Positions 14,669 through 19,828 of a stretch of 19,828 nt of DNA are shown piece after piece (position 1 is the stretch's first letter; each line of letters begins with the position of its first letter). The notes below the pieces were generated by a model that saw only the letters and a list, made by a program, of their open reading frames with translations, ran no database searches and had not been told where the DNA came from. Source of the DNA: Treponema sp. GTDB lineage: Bacteria; Spirochaetota; Spirochaetia; Treponematales; Breznakiellaceae. The position numbers and the translations under genes were made by a program. The stretch lies in NCBI GenBank assembly GCA_009785045.1, contig WQXC01000012.1, positions 1 to 19,828 of the forward strand. Reading direction: 5' to 3'.

Positions 14669-15835
14669 ATGTTTCGTATTCAGACATTAAATAAAATTTC
14701 TCCCATTGGATTGGATCTTTTTCCCAGGGACAAGTATGAAATTGCAAGCGATATTCCGAATCCGGATGCAATTCTGGTTCGCAGCGCAGACATGAACGAT
14801 ATGCAGATACCTTCATCTGTACTGGCAATCGCCAGAGCAGGCGCCGGGTATAACAATATCCCGGTTAAGCGCTGCAGCGAGAGCGGGGTAGTGGTTTTTA
14901 ATACTCCGGGAGCAAACGCCAATGCTGTTAAGGAACTCGCCATTGCAGCGATGCTTCTTTCTTCGCGCAATATTCTGGGCGGTATTAACTGGACATCGAC
15001 AGTTGCAGATAAAGCCGATGTTGCGGATCTTGTAGAAAAAGAAAAATCAAAATTTACAGGGCCGGAAATAAAAGGGAAAACTCTTGGCGTTATCGGCCTT
15101 GGCGCTATCGGTGTAATGGTCGCTAACGATGCAATGGCGTTAGGAATGAAGGTTATCGGTTTTGATCCGTACATCTCTGTGGATGCCGCATGGCACCTTT
15201 CCAGCGATGTAACCCGCGCTGACAGTCTTGAAAGCCTGCTTGTTAAATCAGATTATGTTACGCTGCACATTCCGCAAAGCGAAGCAACCAAGGGTCTTCT
15301 GGATGCCGAGAAATTTAAAATCATTAAAAAGGATGCCCGTATTATTAATCTTTCGCGCAATGCGCTTGTTAAAGACAAGGATGTAGTTGAAGCACTGGAA
15401 TCCGGTAAAATTAGCTGCTATGTAACTGACTTTCCGTCACAGGAGCTTCTGGCCTGTAAAAAAGTTATCGGTATTCCTCATCTTGGCGCATCAACGCCGG
15501 AAGCCGAAGATAACTGCGCGATAATGGCGGTTCAGCAGATAATGGATTATCTTGAAAACGGAGAAATCCGCAATTCTGTAAATTTCCCCAAATGCAAACT
15601 GGAACAGCGGTATCCGCACAGGCTGCTTGTTGTGAATAGAAATATTCCCAATATGGTAGGACAGATTACTACCAATCTTGCAAATGCGAATGTTAATATT
15701 CAGGATTTAATTAATCACCATCGTGACGATTATGGTTTTAACATTATCGATACCGAACAGAAAATACCTGAAGCCGTATTGGAACAGATTCGCAAGGTAG
15801 ATGGAATAATCAGGGTTCGTGGAGTCGAAAGGTAA
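14669..15835 (+). CDS. serA: D-3-phosphoglycerate dehydrogenase with ACT domain
   Basis: A 388-residue enzyme for the first step of serine synthesis, oxidising 3-phosphoglycerate to 3-phosphohydroxypyruvate with NAD. The substrate domain includes ARAGAGYNNIPV at about 55-66. The Rossmann fold has VIGLGAIG at 141-148 and the acidic FDPY near 165-168. Catalytic residues are Arg230 (INLSRNALV), probably Glu259 (DFPSQEL), and His271 (IPHLGASTPEAEDN). Residues about 317-386 form an ACT domain (LLVVNRNIPNMVGQITTNLA), which in this family can bind serine for feedback inhibition. The length matches the short ACT-bearing type without the large intervening domain. AGGGG lies about 8 bases before ATG 14669. 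It directly follows serC. Confidence 0.94.
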   Translation: MFRIQTLNKISPIGLDLFPRDKYEIASDIPNPDAILVRSADMNDMQIPSSVLAIARAGAGYNNIPVKRCSESGVVVFNTPGANANAVKELAIAAMLLSSRNILGGINWTSTVADKADVADLVEKEKSKFTGPEIKGKTLGVIGLGAIGVMVANDAMALGMKVIGFDPYISVDAAWHLSSDVTRADSLESLLVKSDYVTLHIPQSEATKGLLDAEKFKIIKKDARIINLSRNALVKDKDVVEALESGKISCYVTDFPSQELLACKKVIGIPHLGASTPEAEDNCAIMAVQQIMDYLENGEIRNSVNFPKCKLEQRYPHRLLVVNRNIPNMVGQITTNLANANVNIQDLINHHRDDYGFNIIDTEQKIPEAVLEQIRKVDGIIRVRGVER

Positions 15836-15868
15836 TCTTTTTTGGAATTAAGTTTTCGTACAATAGAA

Positions 15869-16591
15869 ATGAAATTTATAATACCCCTGTTTACAGGGGT
15901 ATTATGTTCATTAATCGTTTGTTTGTTTATAGGTCTCTCTTTTGGCCACTTTAAAAACACAACGCCTGCCATAACAATTAATTACGAAGAAGAAGATATT
16001 TCTTTATTGTTTGCGCCGACAGAAGTTATACCTGATGCTGTTCTGGAATATTTTCGTAATCCCGAATACAGGGATTGGGTAATAGATTTTTTTGCAGGCT
16101 TATGTTCAAGTCAGGAAATTGCATACGCTATTCTGGATAGTTCCGATGAATTTAATGTCCCGCCTGCTTTGTCTTTTGCATTATGCTGGGAAGAAAGCAG
16201 ATTTAATCCCAATGCGATAAACCGGCAGAACCGGAACGGAAGCATAGATCGCGGTTTGTTTCAGTTAAACAGCCAGTCTTTTCCTCATCTTGATGTATCT
16301 GTTTTTTATAGTATAAATTCCAATGCGCGTTACGGCGTTGGTTATCTGAATCAATGTTTAAGCTGGGGCGGCAGTGAAATTTCTGCTCTTGCAATGTACA
16401 ACGCCGGAGCCGGAAGAGTTAGGTCTACCGGCGCGCCGGAAATTACTCTTAATTATATCAGCCGTATTTTAGAAAACCGCAGAAAGATAGAAAGCAGGTT
16501 CCACTCAAGATTAATTAAAGAAGAGGAAATGCGTCTTAACGAAAGATCCATGAACGCTGCAGCCGGCGGTTTATTCGGCCGCGCGTTTTAA
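15869..16591 (+). CDS. Membrane-anchored lytic transglycosylase (SLT domain)
   Basis: A 240-residue protein. Residues about 3-25 are a signal anchor. Residues about 85-205 are a soluble lytic transglycosylase domain with the catalytic Glu109 in EESRFNP, GLFQLN at 129-134 (family GLMQ) and MYNAGAG at 176-182. Such enzymes cleave the MurNAc-GlcNAc bond of peptidoglycan in the periplasm, with 1,6-anhydro product formation. The start is set at ATG 15869, which begins with a normal Met-Lys signal anchor. A TTG at 15842 is in frame, 9 codons earlier, but gives an unlikely N-terminus; neither has a strong ribosome-binding site. A perfect 12-bp hairpin lies over codons 4-13. It starts 33 bases after serA, probably in the same transcript, and ends 6 bases before a convergent gene. 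It may help insert an envelope machine or act in wall turnover; which is not shown. Confidence 0.88.
   Translation: MKFIIPLFTGVLCSLIVCLFIGLSFGHFKNTTPAITINYEEEDISLLFAPTEVIPDAVLEYFRNPEYRDWVIDFFAGLCSSQEIAYAILDSSDEFNVPPALSFALCWEESRFNPNAINRQNRNGSIDRGLFQLNSQSFPHLDVSVFYSINSNARYGVGYLNQCLSWGGSEISALAMYNAGAGRVRSTGAPEITLNYISRILENRRKIESRFHSRLIKEEEMRLNERSMNAAAGGLFGRAF
15878..15905. repeat. Perfect 12-bp inverted repeat at the start of the lytic transglycosylase gene
   Basis: Bases 15878-15889 (ATAATACCCCTG) pair without mismatch with 15894-15905 (CAGGGGTATTAT) around a 4-base loop. It starts 9 bases after the A of ATG 15869 and lies inside the coding region for the signal anchor. No T-run follows, so it is not a standard terminator. 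It could slow ribosome loading, attenuate read-through from serA, or be a protein-binding palindrome. Confidence 0.75.
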
Positions 16592-16597
16592 TAACTG

Positions 16598-16870
16598 TTA
16601 GTTTGCTGTCCAGACTGTTATAGCTTTACAGTTTTTTAACCGGCGCTGCGCATGTTTTAACGCGGCAGAGTAGTGGTCTTTTAAAGTTTCTTCATCAAGC
16701 TGTTTATTTTTTGTCCATGCAGGCGCGGTATTAATAAAATTGATGGATACCTGTATTCCGTCTTTCTCTGCTGCAAGAAGCTGTTTTCTTATATCTGCAA
16801 GATAAGCTTCGTTGTATATTCCGGAGCCTTCGCTTTCTGTAGATTCCCATGTAAGATTCAGATTCATCAT
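16598..16870 (-). CDS. Small conserved-looking protein of unknown function, overlapping ptsN
   Basis: A 90-residue protein that I do not recognise with certainty. It is acidic-to-neutral, without membrane segment or signal peptide. Its pattern, NLTWESTESEGSGIYNEAYLADIR, then LLAAEKDGIQVSINFINTAPAW, resembles one strand-helix-strand unit of a glycosidase TIM barrel, where a YL-x-x-I/L helix is followed by GI-x-V-x-I and an APAW turn. It is far too short to be such an enzyme. The ATG at 16870 overlaps the ptsN stop codon (ATGA), with a second Met codon next to it, which supports real, coupled translation. Codon use resembles its neighbours. It may be a domain remnant or a genuine small partner of the EIIA protein. 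Confidence 0.6.
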   Translation of the reverse strand: MMNLNLTWESTESEGSGIYNEAYLADIRKQLLAAEKDGIQVSINFINTAPAWTKNKQLDEETLKDHYSAALKHAQRRLKNCKAITVWTAN

Positions 16871-17313
16871 TCTGTGAGAATTTCCAGGACTTCCTCGGGA
16901 CTTTTTGCAACAAGAATTTCTTCGCGCTTGTCGGCGCTTTTAAACAGAAGACTTACTTCTGCAAGGAACTGCAGATGAGGTCCGGTTTTTTCTACCGGAG
17001 AAAGAGTCATAATAAAAATCCTGCATGGCTGTTTATCCAGAGAATCAAAATCCACCGGTTTTTCGGAAATACCGATACATGCAACCAGGTCATCGGCAGC
17101 CGCGCATTTCCCATGAGGAATCGCGATTCCGTGTTTCATACCCGTGGACATTTTTTCTTCTCTGTCCATTACGGCTGCTAAAGCAGCGTCTCTGTCCAAT
17201 ATCTTTCCAGACCTTACAAGAATATCAAGCAATTCGTTGATTATTTCTTTTTTGGTGGAACCCTTCAGATTTAAATCGATAGTATCTGTCGTGATCACTG
17301 TTTTGAGATTCAT
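16867..17313 (-). CDS. ptsN: EIIA-Ntr-like PTS regulatory protein
   Basis: A 148-residue PTS EIIA protein of the fructose/nitrogen class. The phosphorylatable His67 lies in the signature MKHGIAIPHGK at 59-69, within the conserved DREEKMSTGM context. The C-terminal half (RIFIMTLSPVEKTGPHLQFLAEVSLLF) is typical of the family. It would accept phosphate from HPr His15 and act on partners rather than transport sugar, since no EIIB or EIIC is present here. The hprK-ptsH genes lie 6 kb away, beyond genes on the other strand. The start ATG 17313 has no ribosome-binding site, but a near-consensus promoter ends 6 bases upstream, predicting a leaderless mRNA. The stop overlaps the ATG of the next small gene. 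Confidence 0.92.
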   Translation of the reverse strand: MNLKTVITTDTIDLNLKGSTKKEIINELLDILVRSGKILDRDAALAAVMDREEKMSTGMKHGIAIPHGKCAAADDLVACIGISEKPVDFDSLDKQPCRIFIMTLSPVEKTGPHLQFLAEVSLLFKSADKREEILVAKSPEEVLEILTE

Positions 17314-17348
17314 TCTATGATTATACCCCTAAAAATTCGAATAGTCAA
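17314..17348 (-). promoter_or_regulatory. Strong sigma-70-type promoter of ptsN, predicted leaderless
   Basis: Minus strand: TTGACT (17348-17343), 17-bp spacer, TATAAT (17325-17320), then CATAGA and ATG 17313. The -10 is perfect and the -35 matches five of six. Because transcription normally starts 6-8 bases after the -10, the first base should be at or next to the A of the start codon. Confidence 0.75.
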
Positions 17349-17378
17349 TCAAAAATCCCTGTTCTAGAAGGATGCCGA

Positions 17379-17405
17379 TTTGACACTTTATGATAATATG
17401 TCAAA
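17379..17405. promoter_or_regulatory. Inverted repeat upstream of the ptsN promoter
   Basis: TTTGACA (17379-17385) and TGTCAAA (17399-17405) are perfect 7-bp inverted copies around a 13-bp AT-rich centre. The repeat lies 31 bp upstream of the ptsN -35. A run of seven Ts at 17411-17417 follows on the plus strand after CTAGG, so a weak plus-strand terminator is an alternative reading, though no nearby plus-strand gene needs one. An operator for ptsN is the other possibility. Confidence 0.4.
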
Positions 17406-17433
17406 CTAGGTTTTTTTAAGTACAAAACAGAAC

Positions 17434-17476
17434 AAAAAAAGGCAGTTAACGGCATAGCTGCCAGAATGCCGCCTTT
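17434..17476 (-). terminator. Rho-independent terminator of the tandem HD-GYP gene
   Basis: On the minus strand, GGCAG (17462-17458) pairs with CTGCC (17445-17441), followed by seven Ts (17440-17434). A larger alternative fold pairs CGGCAT (17450-17455 on the plus strand) with ATGCCG (17466-17471), and AAAGGC (17438-17443) with GCCTTT (17471-17476). It begins a few bases after the stop codon at 17480 and separates this gene from ptsN. Confidence 0.75.
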
Positions 17477-17479
17477 AAT

Positions 17480-18709
17480 CTATATTATTTTCGGAGCTGG
17501 TACATCTTTAAGCGAATATTCCGCCATAACAGTATCGTAATCCTTTACGATACTGCTGTCTATAAAACCTTTTTGGGACATACTATTTAAAACCTGCATT
17601 GTATCTGTATGGCTTCGCGCAGGGTGATATGGGCGTTCCTCGCAAACAGCTTGATAAATGTCCGTACAGGCAAGAAGGCGTGATATAAAATCCAGTTCTT
17701 CCGCTTTTTTTCCAAAGCAATATCCTGTACCATCCAGTTTTTCATGATGACTTGAAGCCCAACGGCAAATATCTTCAAAACCTGTTATTACACTTAAAAG
17801 ATCATATGTTCCCCTAACATGATCTTTTATTATGTTAAATTCATTTTCATCCAGTTTTCCTGGTTTCTCCAATATTTCTGTAGGAGTATAAAGTTTTCCA
17901 AGGTCATGTATTGCCGCAGCTAAATATGTTTTTGCCTGCATAGTAGGATCAAAATTATAATAGCTGCTCATAAGCCAGGCTTTATTTGCAATTTGAACAG
18001 AGTGCTTTCTGGTAAAAACTGAAGCATAATCGATAATTTTTGCAGTTAAATCAGCAAGGCAAAAAAGCACTTCATCCTGTGCTTCTACTTCCCATACTGG
18101 CAGTAACTGTGATGCAGTTTTATTTATATTTTCGTCATTAATTGATTGTATTGTATCATAATTCAATATGGAAAGCATTGTATCTGCTGCTGTCTTTGTA
18201 TAACGTTTGCCTTTCTGTACTTCTATTTCTTTTTGCAGTAATGGTATATTTTCAACCGGAAAACGCTGTAAATGCTGACTAACATCTATAAAATCTGCTA
18301 TTGCAATTAACTGTGCGCCGACAGGAATTTCATCTTCTCTTTTTCCAAAAAGACCGCTGCCGTCCGCTCGTTCATGGTGATACAAAACAAAACCATTTAT
18401 ATCGGTTTTAAAAGGAAGCCTCTCAATGTTACGCTGACCATATTCGCAATGAAGCTTAAAACAATTCCCCTGCGCATCATTTTTTACAAGTTCTGATTGA
18501 ATATATTCAGTAAGCGCATTGTCGTGAAAAAGAGCGCAGGTAATTAGCGCTTTTATTTCATCATTATCCAAACCTAATTTTTTGCCCATTAATGAACATA
18601 GAACAGCTATGCGCTTTCCGTGATTGTTACTTGCTCCCAATAGCCTGCTTTCTACAATATCAAATGCAGTACCGATAGATTGTATTAATTCGTCCATGCG
18701 TATTTTCAT
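17480..18709 (-). CDS. Protein with two tandem HD-GYP-type domains
   Basis: A 409-residue cytoplasmic protein made of two HD-GYP-like halves with no receiver or membrane domain. First half (about 20-150): H30, H62-D63 (FHDNAL), H88, HH at 111-112, and ADGSG in place of DGxGYP, then D139. Second half (about 225-370): H236, HDLGK at 268-272, H297, HH at 321-322, DGTGYC at 326-331, and D350 (CTDIYQAV). Metal-ligand positions appear kept in both halves, but the GYP triplet is changed in both (GSG and GYC) and HDxGK is lost in the first. It may be a phosphodiesterase for cyclic di-GMP or a related nucleotide, with one half regulatory; activity cannot be assured. AAGGA lies about 8 bases before ATG 18709. 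A terminator follows it. Confidence 0.88.
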   Translation of the reverse strand: MKIRMDELIQSIGTAFDIVESRLLGASNNHGKRIAVLCSLMGKKLGLDNDEIKALITCALFHDNALTEYIQSELVKNDAQGNCFKLHCEYGQRNIERLPFKTDINGFVLYHHERADGSGLFGKREDEIPVGAQLIAIADFIDVSQHLQRFPVENIPLLQKEIEVQKGKRYTKTAADTMLSILNYDTIQSINDENINKTASQLLPVWEVEAQDEVLFCLADLTAKIIDYASVFTRKHSVQIANKAWLMSSYYNFDPTMQAKTYLAAAIHDLGKLYTPTEILEKPGKLDENEFNIIKDHVRGTYDLLSVITGFEDICRWASSHHEKLDGTGYCFGKKAEELDFISRLLACTDIYQAVCEERPYHPARSHTDTMQVLNSMSQKGFIDSSIVKDYDTVMAEYSLKDVPAPKII

Positions 18710-18744
18710 GATATTATCCTTTTACCGTTTCATACGGCCAATTT

Positions 18745-18750
18745 ATTATA
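18745..18750 (-). promoter_or_regulatory. Candidate -10 element of the tandem HD-GYP gene
   Basis: TATAAT reads on the minus strand at 18750-18745, about 36 bases before the HD-GYP start codon. No clear -35 lies 16-18 bp upstream, so the assignment is weak. The 244-bp gap 18710-18953 holds this element, phased T-runs, the Pho-box-like array and the phosphatase promoter; I see no convincing gene in it. Confidence 0.35.
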
Positions 18751-18863
18751 TACATTTTTCCCTCATTAATATCACAATGTAATTCTATACCAATAAATAT
18801 ATAAAATAAAGCGGTTATACTAATACTTTTTATATTTTTAGTTTTTATTAGTTTTATTAAAAT

Positions 18864-18891
18864 TTTACATATAATTAACAACTCTTTAACA
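18864..18891 (+). promoter_or_regulatory. Pho-box-like array of three 11-bp-spaced repeats
   Basis: TTTACA (18864-18869), TTAACA (18875-18880) and TTAACA (18886-18891) are direct repeats separated by exactly 5 bases each, giving an 11-bp period. A weaker fourth unit, TTTATT, is in register at 18853-18858. This matches the published PhoP-box pattern of Firmicutes, TT(A/C/T)ACA repeats at about 11-bp spacing. It lies upstream of a possible -10 (TAAGAT, 18906-18911) and of the alkaline phosphatase gene, a classic Pho target. T-runs upstream of it (18827-18855) recur every 7-10 bp and may bend the DNA. Confidence 0.6.
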
Positions 18892-18953
18892 ATCATTTTT
18901 TAACTTAAGATCAAGTTTTAAGAAAAACAAATTTTGATTTAAGGAGTTTATGT

Positions 18954-19828
18954 ATGAAAAAAAGGTTTCTATTTACAATCAGCGCTATTGTACTGTTTTT
19001 CACAGTAATATCATGCGCACCAAAGACTGCTGTTGTTGACGGTATAACTGTAGCAGGCGGAAAAGGACAGGCAAAGTATGTATTTGTATTTGTCGGAGAC
19101 GGTATGTCAAATGCGCATTTTGCAGCCGCGGAATACTATTTGGCGACAAAAGACAATCATAAGAATTACGGCCTTACACGTCTTAATTTTACACAATTTC
19201 CGGTAGTTGGACTTGCAAACACACATGATTACGGCTCGTTAATCACAGACTCTGCTTCTGCAGGCACTGCATTTGCATCAGGTAAAAAAACATTATCCAG
19301 TATGATCAATGTTGATCCAAGAGACGGCAGAACACCGTATAAAACAATTGCTGAGTACGCAAAAGATGCGGGAATGAAAATCGGCATGGTATCTTCTGTT
19401 ACTCTAACTCACGCTACCCCAGCTGCATATTATGGAAAAATTAATCACAGAGGTAACACAGAAGGAAATGCAAATGAACCTATAGGTTTAGCGCAACAGC
19501 TTTATGAAAGCGGTTTTGATTATTTCGGCGGCGGATGGCTCGTACCAAACAGCGACAATAATGATAAACATCTTGAAGAAGCCAAAAAATTAGGTTACAC
19601 AGTTGCACGAACACCTGCACAATTTAACGCATTAAATAAAAATAGCGGAAAAGTTATTGCCCTTGCAGAAAGAGTTCAGGATTCCGGCGCAATGCATTAT
19701 GAAATTGATCGCAAACCTACAGACCTTTCGCTTGTAGATTTTACAAGAAAGGGAATTGAATTACTGGAAAATCCAAAAGGATTTTTCTTTATGGTAGAAG
19801 GCGGAAAAATTGACTGGGCAGGACATGC
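18954..19828 (+). CDS. Alkaline phosphatase, predicted lipoprotein (3' end outside window)
   Basis: The first 291 codons of an alkaline phosphatase that runs off the right edge. A signal peptide with lipobox VISC puts the lipidated cysteine at residue 21, so the enzyme should be membrane-anchored outside the cytoplasm. Family signs are VFVGDGMS at 45-52 with metal ligand D49, TDSASAGTAFASGKK at 98-112 with nucleophile Ser100, VTLTHATPAAYY (metal-site His/Thr region), and MVEGGKIDWAGH at the window end with a metal-binding Glu. It would release inorganic phosphate from phosphomonoesters. AAGGAG (18941-18946) lies 7 bases before ATG 18954; an out-of-frame ATG at 18950 is not used. The Pho-box-like array upstream suggests phosphate-starvation control. 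Confidence 0.92.
   Translation, partial: MKKRFLFTISAIVLFFTVISCAPKTAVVDGITVAGGKGQAKYVFVFVGDGMSNAHFAAAEYYLATKDNHKNYGLTRLNFTQFPVVGLANTHDYGSLITDSASAGTAFASGKKTLSSMINVDPRDGRTPYKTIAEYAKDAGMKIGMVSSVTLTHATPAAYYGKINHRGNTEGNANEPIGLAQQLYESGFDYFGGGWLVPNSDNNDKHLEEAKKLGYTVARTPAQFNALNKNSGKVIALAERVQDSGAMHYEIDRKPTDLSLVDFTRKGIELLENPKGFFFMVEGGKIDWAGH

Noticed and set aside
14680..15174. 164-codon open frame on the minus strand
   Set aside because: Antisense to serA, with no ribosome-binding site or recognisable domain.
15859..15868. TACAAT 4 bases before the lytic transglycosylase ATG as a third leaderless promoter
   Set aside because: The gap is too short for a start at the ATG and no -35 lies at 16-18 bp; likely chance, with transcription coming from serA.
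16593..16633. Possible terminator for the lytic transglycosylase (AACTGT ... ACAGTT followed by Ts)
   Set aside because: The stem is only 6 bp with a loop of about 29 bases and lies within the convergent small gene; too weak to call.
18714..18896. 60-codon hydrophobic open frame on the minus strand, ending 4 bases before the tandem HD-GYP gene
   Set aside because: It has no ribosome-binding site, is very AT-rich, contains a good TATAAT for the downstream gene, and its 5' end overlaps the Pho-box-like array. A real small protein cannot be fully excluded.
1..19828. CRISPR arrays, insertion sequences, tRNA/rRNA genes, prophage or restriction genes
   Set aside because: No repeat-spacer pattern, terminal inverted repeats with transposase, cloverleaf or integrase-like genes were seen; the region reads as ordinary chromosomal backbone.

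Overview
This window looks like chromosomal DNA of a spirochaete, probably Treponema or a close relative. That is an inference from gene content, not from a marker gene. HPr kinase/phosphorylase, HPr and an EIIA-Ntr-like protein are present with no sugar-PTS transporter. They sit beside a sigma-54-type two-component pair, several HD-GYP proteins, a hybrid kinase, a chemotaxis receptor and a lipidated alkaline phosphatase. There are no phage genes, insertion sequences, tRNAs, rRNAs or CRISPR arrays.

Layout. (1) 1-4163, plus strand: the last 80 codons of a methyl-accepting chemotaxis protein, a strong terminator, then a receiver/HD-GYP protein overlapping by one base with a GAF-PAS-hybrid histidine kinase carrying receiver and Hpt domains. 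(2) 4176-11445, minus strand, seven closely packed genes read from right to left: glycerate kinase, hprK, ptsH (HPr), an NtrY-like kinase, an NtrC-type regulator, lexA and holA. (3) 11470-16591, plus strand: a membrane-embedded alpha/beta hydrolase, serC, serA and a membrane-anchored lytic transglycosylase. (4) 16598-18709, minus strand: a small unrecognised protein overlapping ptsN, then a separately terminated tandem HD-GYP protein. (5) 18954-end, plus strand: an alkaline phosphatase lipoprotein cut by the window edge.

How they may work together. Region 2 joins a nutrient and energy sensor (HprK/HPr) to a sigma-54-type two-component system and to SOS/replication genes. Region 4 supplies the EIIA-Ntr partner, so a regulatory PTS without transport is the likely theme. 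SerC and SerA make serine from 3-phosphoglycerate, and the glycerate kinase feeds the same pool. Two cyclic-di-GMP-type HD-GYP proteins and a chemotaxis receptor suggest control of motility or lifestyle.

The most notable non-coding signals are a three-copy TTWACA array with 11-bp period (Pho-box-like) upstream of the alkaline phosphatase; near-identical promoter geometry at hprK and ptsN that predicts leaderless mRNAs; an inverted repeat whose right arm contains the serC ribosome-binding site; and a perfect 12-bp hairpin at the start of the lytic transglycosylase. I did not find a wholly new defence or mobile system. The PTS/two-component/lexA cluster and the membrane hydrolase are the best candidates for undescribed biology.
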